This document shows, piece after piece, positions 11,722 through 22,430 of a stretch of DNA of 64,000 nt (the stretch's first letter is position 1; the number at the start of each line of letters is the position of its first letter). This DNA is from Fistulifera solaris (lineage: Eukaryota > Bacillariophyta > Bacillariophyceae > Naviculales > Stauroneidaceae), in the NCBI GenBank assembly GCA_030295235.1, contig AP026130.1, positions 372,001 to 436,000 on the forward strand, read 5' to 3'. The translations under genes and the position numbers were made by a program. Under the pieces are notes generated by a model, which did not search any database, had not been told where the DNA came from, and was given only the letters and a program-made list of their open reading frames with translations.

Positions 11722-13805
11722 ATGATGTTTCAAAAGAAAATAGTAAAGAACATTCTTCAGGTTCCTAATAAACCTCTCATGCAAATGAAAGCTATTGAAG
11801 AACTGATGAAGAACTACTCCAAGGAGGAAATTGGTCTTCTAGTTCGAGCATTCGTTGAAGACCTGTCGTTCTGGGAAGCGAGCGCTTCCAAGTCGCCGGA
11901 ACAAATAAAACTTATCGATCGACTCGCCAGTGATGATTCCAATTTCAAACCAGACACTCGTCGGGGAAAGAAGAACTCACGAAGAAGAAAAAAAGAACGA
12001 GATGGATGCTCCTGAATCACCCCTCTCCGAGAATAATATTGAGGAGTGCATCTGGAAAAGTGCTGTTGACCCCGTGACTAAAAAAGTTTATTACTACGAC
12101 ACAATACACAGAAAACCACAATGGGATAAGGTAGGTACCTTTCGAAAATTTTTTGCTGAATTTCATCGGTCGGGTCCTCATCCGTATCTTATGTGCTTAG
12201 CCGGAAGAATTGACAATATTTGAAAAGAAGAAAAAACGTGAATTTCGACGAAAGCAAAGGGCATTTTTCAAGCAAATGGAAGCTATACTTTTAGAGAGTC
12301 TGGCTCGAGGTGAGGTAATGCCGGGTATTGCTCGAGAAAATGTTGCGAAGGCGGGCCCTCCTAAAGAACCAATCGTTATCACAGCTCGTAACTCCAAAGT
12401 GCGTACGATTTCATGCATGAACGAAGAGTTACTGGCGGAGCTTCAAAGAAGAGACGGCGATGATAGTGATATACCCTTTCCAGCTGCGAATATAAGTAGC
12501 GGCAACTTGGTAAAAGGAGATGGAAGGAGCCACGGGCGTCCGGCTGCATCTGGTCCGCCACCTTCTTCGCTGGAGGGCCGACCGCCGCTGCCGCATCGTC
12601 GACTCGCTTTAGCAGCGTCGCCACCACGCGAGCCGAAATGTTTGTCCTCTGTCAGTACGGAACTGGATTGTATCAAACATGATTCGATGGATCTTTCACC
12701 GGAGCAAATTGATTTTAAAACGGATATCAATGCCGTATCTCATTCAATTGACAACGATCTCCTTGAAGGCGAACATCTGCTTGACGAACCACCCCTCGCT
12801 GAAACCGACAATAAAATTATCGATACTGATACGGGGACTGCAAAGCAAATAGATTTAAAGAGCAGCACCGAAATTGCGCGGCCCAGCGCAGTCAAGGCTC
12901 ACAATCGACGCAATACTGGAGGAACCATTTTTGTCAAATCGACCATGGAAAATCCAGATATTGATGCGACGATCAGGTGCATTTGTGGCATTTATAGAGT
13001 CCACATCGTAGAATCAACATCGCGACAAAGAGAGACCGAACCTCAAGACGTTCCTCCGTACCAACAACGTGTTGACGTGGATATTTTTCGGCACTACGGC
13101 GACCGTTCAAAAGCACATGTTTCAAATCGCCACTTACCATCTTTGGCAGATATTGAGTCTTTCTTCAAACGGTTTTACGAAAAGAGCATGGTAAGCAAAA
13201 CCAGGTGCAAGTGAGTTGTGATGTTTACGATGTCGCCTTACCAAGTTACCTATTCTTTCTCGATATTATAGATGGAGCACGATACGTTAATTATGAGCTT
13301 GATATACGTCGAGCGGCTCATCAAAGAGACGAATGGACGAGTTTCGCCAACGCCAGAGACGTGGGAGTCTATTCTATTTTCTTGCATGGTTCTCGCTTCC
13401 AAGGTGTGGGACGATTATTCCATGTGGAACGTTGATTTTTCTACTGTATCAATGACCAACCACAACAGATCACAATTCAACTTGAAAAGGATCAATGAGC
13501 TCGAGTTTTCTGTTCTTTCTTGCTTGAATTTCAATGTCAAAGTAACTGCGTCAGAGTACGCAAAGTACTATTATTATATACGGGATATGCTGACAAAGAG
13601 CGGACTGACGGAACATGCTGACTCTTTATTGAAGAAACAGCAATCGAAGCTCAAAAACAATCCCAGTGACCGATCCTCTCAGATAGCGCAACCTGACCGA
13701 AATCGCGCTCAGAGTTTTGATTTGCATTCCTTACGACCGCAAAAAGAACATATTGGACCGGATTCGGTCTGCTTGGAGCAGCTACTGATATCGATGAAGC
13801 GATAA
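11722..13805 (+). CDS. cyclin Y-like protein with N-terminal WW domain
   Basis: A cyclin of the Y/PHO80-related branch, which in animals binds CDK14/16-type kinases. The cyclin box reads FKRFYEKSM|MEHDTLIMSLIYVERL, then WESILFSCMVLASKVWDDYSMWNVDF and INELEFSVLSCLNFNVKVTASEYAKYYYYIRDM, close to animal cyclin Y. Introns 12131-12200 and 13191-13271 are canonical and in phase. Upstream in the same gene is a WW-type motif, CIWKSAVDPVTKKVYYYDTI followed by HRKPQWDKPEE, then a basic helix (FEKKKKREFRRKQRAFFKQ) and a long low-complexity linker. The start is uncertain. The ATG at 12002 (MDAPESPL) keeps the WW domain; a frame from ATG 11722 (MMFQKKIVKNILQ) looks protein-coding and joins in frame if one A is removed from the A7 run 11988-11994. 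Confidence 0.8.
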
Positions 13806-13923
13806 TGAAAAGCATTTACAGAGACAGATACGATCAAATTGTACTCATTTAAAAGAAGATTCCTTTTTTCATAACAATAAACACGGACTACGAAAATCTA
13901 CTACAATGCCACGGTTGAGGCCA

Positions 13924-15528
13924 CTATGATCGGACCGGATCGTGAATCCATATATTAGCAAAGTATTTCTCACCCGCGATAACTGGAAGAGCAGCATGCT
14001 GCGTCAGATCATCGAGATTACCGTCTGGGTTTACCATGTAAAATATCATAGCTTTCCCTTTCTCGGGTTTTACTTTCAGGCTCTCGCCAGTTTCAGCATT
14101 TCTCCACCTTGGGAAAGAAGTTTCTCCCCCTTCAATAACATTATTTAAGTACAGGCACAAGTTGATTGATCGACCAGGGACATCAAGCGTCTCTTTTGGC
14201 ATAGAAAAGTCATGATGGGCTTGGTATTCTTGGCCAACATCATAATGCACAATTTGTAAATCCTCGTTAATACGACTGCGAGTAGGGAAGTTTTCGAGTT
14301 CATCAGCATCTCGATCACGAAGTAGCGCTTCATTGATACGTAATGCGTCTGCTACACGTCGAAATACGGCATCCACGATGAGGTCGCTGTTGCGAGAGAG
14401 CCAAGTTGTCGTGCTAGTCCGCGTAGATGAGAGATGCCCGTTTGTTGTGGATCGTTCTAGTTCTTTTGTTGAACAATATCCAGAATGTGGTCCACCTCGA
14501 TGTCAGAGAGGAAATTCTTAATCTCAAATGCTCTAGGTGCGCAAGAGAGCGCCTTGATGGTTATATTCATCAGCCCTGGTGATCTGTTCTCCGACAGAGC
14601 GATTGATTCATCTTCTCCGCGTCTCATATCAAATCGAGAAAGTTCGTAGATCTCCTCCGCTGGGGGAATTTCAATGAATTGTGTCTCTAATGTTTGGACA
14701 TAGTGCTCTTGTCCAAAATAATCGGCTCTCCAAATCTTGTGTCGCGGGGGATTTTTTGGATACATGGTCAACCATTCGGAACCGCCAGTAAACTTTTTGT
14801 AAACCTCTCCAAATTCAAGATTATAAACGTGTGCGTCATAGTGAGCTCGATCCTCCGCAGATAGCGAGTCGAGTGAGCGTCCTCCACCCTAAAAGCTGCT
14901 CCCCTCGTGCGCGAGCATCCGTGTGGAACTCGTAGGGTGGTAGGAATGGATCGCAATAGTAGACTGCCACATCCGGAACGATAGTCATTCTGCAAAGTAC
15001 CTCGTCTGGTTTTTCGGGCTTTGTAAAAATGAACTTGTGATTGGGAAAGCAGGATGTGCCCCCTGATGTCCACGGTCGGAGTGAATCGTTCAAAACCGGC
15101 CCAGAGGGTCCATCCCACCAAAGGTCAACACGCTCTGGACTCATATTGACGAACTTTCCAGCTTGTCCTCTAAAATCAGGTTTCTTCTCTCGACGACTGC
15201 CAGGCTCCTTACCATAAAAGGTAGAAATATCAGCTCTCACGTACGCTTTGAAATTGGTTCCTGGGATAAGTTGCAAATTGGGGTCAAGATCGTTATCCTC
15301 CTCGGTCTCGGGGACCACTTTCTCTTGGTCATCTTTCAACTGCGAATCAAGATAGCTTTCCAAATCAAACACACACATTTCCGCGTCATCATTGGTACAG
15401 TGACCTACAAGTGCTTCTGTCAAGACGGGCTGAGCGGCGACCTTGCGCGTGCCACAAAAGAGCAACGTCAGAGGAACGTTGACAAGAGTTGCGAGCACTG
15501 GAAGTGCCAAATAAGCGTTCCTTTTCAT
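13924..15528 (-). CDS. ER-type prolyl 4-hydroxylase, two frame breaks
   Basis: A prolyl 4-hydroxylase alpha-subunit-type Fe(II)/2-oxoglutarate dioxygenase. The N-terminus (MKRNAYLALPVLATLVNVPL) is a signal or anchor sequence, placing it in the secretory pathway. The catalytic half holds QIVHYDVGQEYQAHHDF with the HxD pair, LYLNNVIEGGETSFPRW, and the distal His and 2-oxoglutarate-binding Lys in THE segment TQHAALPVIAGEKYFANIWIHD, so the active site is complete. Two one-base shifts interrupt it: an extra base in the C3 run 14887-14889 (restores EQLLGGGRSLDSLSAEDR) and a missing base in the T4 run 14464-14467 (restores ILDIVQQKELERSTTNG). Length after joining is about 530 residues, including a ~230-residue N-terminal region of unknown role. 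The gene is divergent from the methyltransferase at 16077. Confidence 0.75.
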
Positions 15529-16076
15529 GATGCGATCGGGGTTACGCTGTAGGCTTTGATCGCAAAAACAAAACGGGATGAAAGAATAATGTCTGCTTTT
15601 GCATTGTTGCGGGTCTTATTTGTTTCTTTCGCTGGTTATACGGTTCGGATTGGTTAGACTGAAATTGTGGAGGGATTCGCTTTTGTGATCGTTGAAAACC
15701 TTGTTTTGGCTTGTTTTCGATCTTGTTGGGCCTTTAGTGCAAGTTAACGTCTCTAACGATACATAGGAAATTCGACCCTAGTCAAATGTACGATGAGCCG
15801 ACTATTTAACGTCCATCACAAAATACGTAGTACAGAAAGGTTACTACGTATGCATCACACCAACAAACAACGTTCATACTACGTACTACGTAGTCCACTA
15901 GGGGGTCGGGTCTAGTCTAGTACTCTGATGGAACGCAGACCGAATGAAAAATGAACCGTGCATTTTTTATATAAAAATAAGGAGTAATTTTTTTTGTATT
16001 GTCGCAATGCGCCACATCGAGAGAAACATTGAAGAAATTGAATAAGAATAGCGACTGTAATAAGATAGAAGCTGGA
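15529..16076. other. divergent promoter region
   Basis: Spacer between two genes that point apart. It holds dense TACGTA/GTAC words (near 15824-15895, for example TACTACGTACTACGTAGT) and an AT-rich part near 15960-16000. No gene is seen. Confidence 0.5.
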
Positions 16077-16968
16077 ATGCAAGACGGTACGGTTGAGTGT
16101 ATCAGTTCTTTCTCGAACGACATCGAAGAAGAATGTTCGGACACGGAGCAGCAAAAGAAGGGAAAATACAAGCACCGAAAACCAATTTGGTGGACTCCAA
16201 ATTTCGCGAAAGGGTTCTAAAGCGCAGCGTCGTGCTATCAAAGATATGGCAGATTATTTGCTACCGAGAACTGTCCATGGAACATTCATAGATTGGAATA
16301 CCTCCTTCGGTCGGGCTGAAACAGAGACTCTGAATATCTGGCTTGAAATAGGATTTGGAGCTGGCGACAATTTACTTCAACTCGCCAAGCAATATCCTGA
16401 CAAATATTTTGTGGGAGCCGAAATTCACCAGCCTGGGGTCGGTAAGATTATGCAAAAGATTAAGTACGGTACGGAAAACAAATGCTATTGGACGGGTTCT
16501 TGTCTATATTCTTCCGAAAACGATTCGAGACGTGCTGATGCGGACAGCGTACGCGGGGAGAATGTGGCAACGGAAAATCCTTATGGAAATGTACGGATTT
16601 ATCAAGGTGATGGGGTGCAGCTTTTGTCCAGGATTCCGAGTAGAACGTTGGAGGCTGTTCTCGTTACAAATCCGGATCCATTTCCTGATGATGATCAAAG
16701 GGAATGGCGACTGTTCCAAGTTCACACGCTTCTCGAAATAAGAAGAGTTTTGGTTCCATCGGGTCGGTTGTATCTCGCTACGGACCACGAAGGGTTCTTC
16801 TCGTGGAGTCACGACGTCATGAAGTCAACCAATACACAAGAAGAGGTTTTTCGGGCTATTGACCCTCTCCCCAGTAGACGCCTTTGGCTACCTGTGGTGA
16901 GTGAGTATGAGCAAAGAGGATTAGAGAATGGGAGAAAACCGCTTCTATCATGTTGGGAAGCGCTTTAG
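16077..16968 (+). CDS. tRNA (guanine-N7-)-methyltransferase (TrmB/METTL1 family), frame broken
   Basis: A TrmB/METTL1/Trm8-family enzyme that makes m7G46 in tRNA with S-adenosylmethionine. Motif I is WLEIGFGAGDNLLQLAKQYP, followed by FVGAEIHQPGVGK; the family signature region reads VTNPDPFPDDDQREWRLFQ in place of the usual NFPDPWPKKRHHKRR, a noticeable divergence. The end has the typical YEQRGLENGRKP. The frame carrying these motifs has no ATG near its beginning (only a TTG at 16093). The neighbouring frame has an ATG at 16077 and runs to PNFAKG; removing one G from the G3 run 16212-16214 joins them as FAKGSKAQRRAIKDMADYLL. This joined form is preferred. Confidence 0.75.
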
Positions 16969-17216
16969 AGAGTCGGAAGTCGGAAGTGGGTAATTCATGA
17001 TGCTGATGATGATTCGCGACAAGTGTTAGAGTTAAGGTTAGGGCCTCGATCCTCGATGATTCCCATTCCCATGTGCACACCGGTACGATTCAACTCAAAA
17101 TCCAACGGTCGGCAAGCTCACATTTTTGACATGTAACAATATCTTCGATGATATTCTCGAGATAGATGAACAAGATGTGGAACCGTCATCATCTTTATGC
17201 CACAAAAGCCTCCAAC

Positions 17217-18389
17217 ATGGCGTCCTCAGTGACTCGGATAGAGAAATTTTTCGCCGTTTTCGTCATAGCCTTCTTGCTATCCACAGCCGACGCTGGAACA
17301 GGTGGAACTGTGAAGGGGGATCGCAAAAGAGAAAAATCAGAAAAGAATGGAAACTCCTCTTCTCGAAAAAAGGAGCGCAGCAGGAAAAGAAAAGGCAAAT
17401 ATTATACGCACGCACCATCACCTGCTCCATCAGCAATTCACGGTGACTTTCAAGGCATTTCTTCTTTGGCAACAGAGACCTTAGCCCCTTCTGAATGGAG
17501 TCATATTTTTCCGTCACCACAGCCTTCGCAGACGCCATCTCATGATGGACTTGACGACGAGCCCGTGCGACCTCGGGAATCTGTCGCTATTTCTCTTCCG
17601 CGTATGGAGATGGACGTATTGACTGCAACTAATGAGCGCGAAATAAACGTTATGGAATACCACGAAATATTTCACACGTTTTTGACGGAGCATTTCAGCT
17701 CGTCACTTTCTGGTACCTTTGATTATCTTGAGCTTGATATGTGGTCCACGAACATAACACGGCATACATTTTTTGGAGATGTCTATGTGTTCACGAAAAA
17801 CGAATCGACAATGAAAGACAGTATCACAACCAACCTCGTCACCCTTTTTTTCCTTTTGGGGATACGATGAATTGAAGATTGCTCTACGAGAAGCCGGTAT
17901 AGCAGTATCACAGATCGGTATGCACATAGATGGCACTCCCGTTGTCCCAAATGATGGTCTCTTGGGAGTCACTGATGACAGAAAGGAAGAGCAGCATTCA
18001 CCTAAACAAGCAGCTCTGATATCCATTGTCGTATTTGCCACTGGGTTCTCAGCTATTGCTTTTGTCTTCTTCCGGACAAAAGGAACACATCGAGAATAGA
18101 CGAGCTCTTCCTCGAAAGAAGCACAGCTGGAGAGACGGTCGTCGTTCGAATTGGAAACGCTGTTAATGCGTGCGAAGGCCACGATGCATCAATGTCCCTG
18201 GAAGACAACGGTTCACTTGCAGCTAGCTACGAATCCATTCCAGTTTACAGATTCGATGAGAGTGCTAATGAAACTGATTCGAGATTACTCGATGTCGTAA
18301 TTCGGTCTCCGCTGTCTTGTCGATACGATCCGAGACGACTGGATCGCGTAATTTCAAAGGCAAGACGGACAACCGATCAAGATTCATGA
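17217..18389 (+). CDS. secreted/single-pass membrane protein of unknown function, two frame breaks
   Basis: Not recognised. From the ATG at 17217 there is a signal peptide (IEKFFAVFVIAFLLSTADA), then a very basic Lys/Arg/Ser stretch, a Pro/Ser-rich part (HAPSPAPSAIH), and a folded-looking extracellular region with putative N-glycosylation sites (STNIT, KNES). A transmembrane segment follows (AALISIVVFATGFSAIAFVFF) and then a cytoplasmic tail of about 100 residues. An earlier ATG at 17166 would hide the signal peptide. Two shifts interrupt the frame: an extra T in the T7 run 17845-17851 (restores FSFWGYDELKIALREAG) and a missing A in the A4 run 18078-18081 (restores RTKRNTSRIDELFLERS). The layout suggests a surface receptor or cell-wall-related protein, but no function can be assigned. 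Confidence 0.6.
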
Positions 18390-18845
18390 AAGGGATAAGG
18401 GCAATTTTGTTGTTTGCTTCAGCTGTGTTCTAGTTTCTGTAAAAGTAATTGAAGAGTAGTCTAGACTTACATTGCAATGATTCATAGCCTTACCCTGTAC
18501 TGTACAACGTACCAACCTAAAGACTGTAGACCTTGTCTTTTTTTATAGAAAAATACAACTGTGAGCTTCGAGTTTTGCCTCGGTTAAAGATTAAGGACGG
18601 TTGGGTTTGGGGTTAGGCGTCCGGAATCTGGAATGCAACAACTGACAAAAAACATCGGGGCTCCAACAAACCAAAATAATGGAGAGCGAACTTCGTCGCT
18701 CGCTCGTCGTCGCGCTCGCGTCTTGTCGCGTGACACGTGACACACACAGCAAACAGCGCACCGCGCTGTGTTTATTCATTCCTAGTTTTTCGAAGATTTC
18801 AGCACCTGCGTTCCTATTCTTATCGCACATTGCCTTGAATCAATA
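18390..18845. other. gene-free stretch upstream of the 18846 gene
   Basis: No coding frame is supported. A CG-rich tract near 18690-18725 and a CACGTG box are the visible features. Confidence 0.5.
18734..18739. promoter_or_regulatory. CACGTG (G-box/E-box) upstream of the 18846 gene
   Basis: The hexamer CACGTG sits in TGACACGTGACAC, about 107 bases before the ATG at 18846. CACGTG is a common bHLH/bZIP site in plants and algae. Position is suggestive only; a single hexamer can occur by chance. Confidence 0.25.
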
Positions 18846-19661
18846 ATGTCTAGATCGGTTTTTCTTGCCGGAAGTGCCTTATTCGTCGCCGGGCTGGGCT
18901 ACAGCCTCCTTTCCTCCAGTAAAGATCGAAGTGCTGATCTTGCAGAAATTGACGAAGATGATTTTATTACGGAAGTAGAAATCGTCGAAATTTTTGACGC
19001 TCTGTTCTTGCAAACACAAGATATCCTTTCGAAAATAATGCAGCAAATTCAAGCCCTTCAAATGGCAGGTCAGAGCATCCCCGAAGCGCAGCTGAAGGGG
19101 CTGCTAAAGATGGAGATGGAACGTGCTTTGATGGATCGACAGAAGAAGCTACTTGACCAGTTCGGTTTCGATTATGATTGCTTAGAAGAGGCAACTTGGG
19201 AATTCCTCGAGGATGAAGAGAAGCACCCCAAAGTTAAGAAAGCTGTTGATCGCTTGCAAAAACTATGGGAGAGTACAACGGGAGAACCAGTAGCGGGATG
19301 GAGACCGGGCAAAACCATGCAAAGTGCCATTGCCGCCGAGGACTTGTTGCCTCCTGATAGACTAATCGAAGTCGCAGAGAAATACTTTAGCGCCCTCACG
19401 CAATGTATGCGCGAAATAGTTGATCGCTACAAGGCGGAAGGCAAAAGTTTGCAAGATCCGATGGTACAGCAGCTCCTCAACCGCGAATTTGCCGAGAAAG
19501 CGAATGATGCAGGTGAAGAAGCAATTGGAAATGAGGGAATTTCGATGAGCGTTTTTGAAGGATCCATCAAGGAGCACTCGAACAACCCGAATGTCGGACG
19601 TGCCTTGGGTATGCTTCAGATGCGACAGCAACAGGAGCTTATGTCTTTGGGGCAAGGCTAG
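18846..19661 (+). CDS. conserved-looking protein of unknown function, N-terminal hydrophobic segment
   Basis: Not recognised. A single-exon protein of 271 residues starting MSRSVFLAGSALFVAGLGYS, a hydrophobic segment that could be a membrane anchor or organelle signal. The rest is mainly helical and acidic: EVEIVEIFDALFLQTQDILSK, a Met/Gln-rich helix (IQALQMAGQSIPEAQLKG), DYDCLEEATWEFLEDEEKHP, and a C-terminal MLQMRQQQELMSLGQG. No catalytic motif is evident. The composition and clean single frame argue for a real, expressed protein. Confidence 0.6.
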   Translation: MSRSVFLAGSALFVAGLGYSLLSSSKDRSADLAEIDEDDFITEVEIVEIFDALFLQTQDILSKIMQQIQALQMAGQSIPEAQLKGLLKMEMERALMDRQKKLLDQFGFDYDCLEEATWEFLEDEEKHPKVKKAVDRLQKLWESTTGEPVAGWRPGKTMQSAIAAEDLLPPDRLIEVAEKYFSALTQCMREIVDRYKAEGKSLQDPMVQQLLNREFAEKANDAGEEAIGNEGISMSVFEGSIKEHSNNPNVGRALGMLQMRQQQELMSLGQG

Positions 19662-19771
19662 GTCAAAGGAGCTTGACTACTGTTCTTCATCTAACAATTG
19701 ACAAACTAACTTAAAATCTACTTGACCTTTTTATGCGATCCGAATATTTTTTTGATGGGTGCTGCCTGATG

Positions 19772-20559
19772 CTACGGCTTCACAGCTTCTGCATCGCGTG
19801 TGAGAATAAACAAAGTGCCTTTATTCCCACGTCCTATTCTCAAAGAATCGTCGATGTACGTTGTTTCCAACCATCCATTATCCGAAGTTCCTTTCACAGC
19901 GGCCAGAACCAAAAATAGAAAACCCAGGTTCAGAGTAATATTTCCACCTAGCAGTTTGATTTCGACAGAATCAAACCCAACGACGGCTCGAATTGGCACG
20001 GTAGAAGACTTTCGAAATGTACCCTCGACTTTGATAGAGTTTCCCTTATCGTCTAGTGAAATTAGATTACAAACCCGAGAATTCTTGATATCGAAGATTT
20101 GCCGAACGACACGATTAGACGTGTCTACTTTTATTCCAGCAGCATTTACTGAGCCCTCTGCTTTGAAAGACGGTGTCTTAAATTCAGGCTCGTTTGGGGA
20201 GCCTCGAGCTGGTTTCCAGCTGTCAGGAAATTTATCGTCATCGCCAACTTGACTAGGACTTGTATACTGGAGGTACCAAACTCCATCAAGTTTTTGAGAT
20301 TCATTCGGATCGCTCAGAATATTGGTGCTAGCGGGTTTCTCTGTTTCTAGGCTTCTGACGATCGCGAGCACCTTGCTTTGCTGCTCTGGGGTTGCTGTCT
20401 TGCCATTGCTCGTGAAGGACGCGGCAGCTAAGAGTTCCGTTTTCTTATACAGCAATAGGAGGAGGAACAGTACATTAGTCACTCAACAAAAGAAAACGTA
20501 ATAATATCCCTGTAAGGCTGAGCAAGAAAAATCTCTTTGCGACGACAATGAATCTTACT
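19772..20559 (-). CDS. PAP/fibrillin family plastid lipid-associated protein
   Basis: A plastid lipid-associated protein (PAP/fibrillin) that in plants and algae associates with plastoglobules and thylakoids. Family features: LDGVWYLQYTSPSQVG near the start of the lipocalin-like domain, NRVVRQIFDIKNSRVCNLISL, RAVVGFDSVEIKL, and the closing GWLETTYIDDSLRIGRGNKGTLFILTRD. The leader VLFLLLLLYKKTELLAAASF fits a signal peptide with an AAASF plastid-type site. No in-frame ATG exists in the main frame, which is closed by TGA directly before GTG at 20482. An intron 20482-20558 (donor GTAAGA after CTGAAA, acceptor TTTTGTTGAG) would join A to TG and create the start codon, giving MTNVLFLL. I favour that; an annotated GTG start is the alternative. 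Confidence 0.75.
20482..20558 (-). other. inferred intron splitting the start codon of the fibrillin gene
   Basis: On the minus strand, CTGAAA|GTAAGATTC and TTTTCTTTTGTTGAG|TGACTAAT are a good donor and acceptor 77 bases apart, the normal intron size here. Splicing forms A|TG followed by the fibrillin frame. Upstream of the A the same frame has no ATG before a stop. Confidence 0.5.
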
Positions 20560-20845
20560 TTCAGCAGCGTTGGTTGTGAAATCCCAAATAATTTTGTCAA
20601 ATCAAAAGCAAGTGAATGTGCTTTGAGAAGTGTGAAGAATGCGACAAGCAAAGAATACTTTTTCCACCCATGATGCTATTGCGGGTGAAAACCAGTCCAG
20701 GGTTTTTTGGACAGAACGAAGGCGGCACCGTTTGTAAGTGACCTGCTGTGAACCTCATACGCCCATGCAAAAGCAAAGGGTGTCGAATGATTGCAATGCC
20801 ATGCAAACTCTGACTCACATAAAAATAACAACCAACAAAAATGAC
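20560..20845. other. intergenic between fibrillin gene and tRNA
   Basis: No gene is supported. Frames that cross the tRNA on either strand are chance openings. Confidence 0.5.
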
Positions 20846-20917
20846 TACACCCAGTGTGGTTCGAACACACGACCTATTGCGTGTAAGGCAACCGCTCTTC
20901 CACTGAGCTATGGGTGC
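20846..20917 (-). tRNA. tRNA-Val (anticodon UAC)
   Basis: Read on the minus strand, a full cloverleaf of 72 bases. Acceptor GCACCCA pairs with TGGGTGT (one G-U at the first pair), D arm GCTC/GAGC, anticodon stem GTTGC/GCAAT around loop CTTACAC (anticodon TAC), variable loop AGGTC, T arm GTGTG-TTCGAAC-CACAC, discriminator A. No intron, and no encoded CCA. TAC reads GUA, so valine. Confidence 0.95.
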
Positions 20918-22430
20918 ACAAACCATACGGTGGTTTTAATGCTACATCATTGAACAGAGTACTCACGGAAATTCAAGCTGGGGACACTCCGGTACAGGTA
21001 ATAAGGTAGACCAACTATTCATTCGGTCTCTCTAAGCTTGGCAAGGCCTGCCGTCGTCCTTTGTCGAGTACAGCGTGATTTGATTCCTGCCGTACTGTAT
21101 GAGGAAATACCCCGGTCGCGGTGTGTTCCCACACCGACTAGTGCTAACCGGGCCTTTGGCTATGTCGTAGATCTGGATTAGTCATGAGTATTAAATCATG
21201 AGTGATGTGATCCTCAACTCTATTAGAGAGTATTTATGCGTGCAGCAAGCATACAATGCATAGACAAGCAGACGCGTAGACGATGCTTGAAATTTAAGAC
21301 TAAGGATAGGAATCTTTAGTGATGAAACACAGACACGGAAACTGTACGTGTTGTACAGTCAGACTATGTCACGTGGCTTCCGCATACCGCGAGCGCTCAT
21401 GGAACTATGTGTGAACGGATCAAGAGATCTAAGTATAGATTCCATTGGTATGGCACGACGTCGGCCAACGGCGTGCAACGGATAGTCAGTCTTGCAGCGG
21501 ACAGAACGAATTCTAAATAATAAAATTTCGTGTTGCCAGGCGATCACTTGGGTGAGAGTGTACATAAGGATTTCGTGACTGGAACAAGACTGAGAGTTGA
21601 GGAGTATCAGTCCCAACAAATAATTGAGCGAAAAGACTTAGGAGTTCTTTTCTGTTGAGCTACGAGAAAAGACTGACTCAGCAGTTTTTCTTCTTCTACA
21701 AGTCATAAGGGTAATTCATTACTAGCTCACAACTTTTACCGTGCGTAACCTTTGCATGTGTTGTTGTCGTCTTTATTTGGAGATCTTTATGTGACCCTTC
21801 TGGGACGTCAAGTCCGCAGGAAGGAGCATAGGGCAGGCTAGCATTTCGGCCTCGTGCCGGAGTGGGGGTCCGTCCTTACTGGGGATCGGTTCATTCGGTA
21901 ATTCGGGCTTGGCTTCCGTTTCAGCGTCTTGGTCTTCTCTTCTTTTCCGCAAAGTACGCACTTATAATTTCCCTTCAAGTTCTAGCGAACAAACAGTTCA
22001 CCCAACAACATGATATGGACAAATTATTCCAAAAGGAGCATACTTTCACTCAAAAACTATCACCATCCTTCATTTGTATGTTATGAAAAAAGCTTACGAT
22101 GACAGACCAGCATGGAATTTCGACACGGGATTTATCAATTGACTCATGATCATCCTAGCTCGTTTCTCACTCATGCGCATCGGTACCCAGTCTACTATTC
22201 GTTAAATAGCACCCGCTTTGTCTCCGGTATAGGCGAATTCTATCGTGGGCGGTGCATAAATGGCAGCCTCCTAGCCCCCTGGAGCCCCTTAATCCAACCT
22301 ATTCCGGTGGCATGGTAACATTTCGCCGACGTTTTGCGGGAAAAGGTTGCAGAGTGAGAGTGAGGAGGCCAACTTCCTGTTCGCAAAGGGCCAAATATAA
22401 AGAGGCGTAACAAGCTAGCGAGTATCACAA
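20918..22430. other. gene desert, left part
   Basis: About 1.5 kb without a supported gene. Short frames (for example minus 21773-21961 with PNEPIPSKDGPPLRHEAE) are not convincing alone. Nothing else recognisable. Confidence 0.5.

Noticed and set aside
20597-20953. Open frames on both strands across the tRNA-Val
   Set aside because: They overlap the tRNA cloverleaf and show no protein-like character.
21773-21961. Possible transposon protein fragment on the minus strand
   Set aside because: Sixty-two codons with no motif I can tie to a transposase or integrase.
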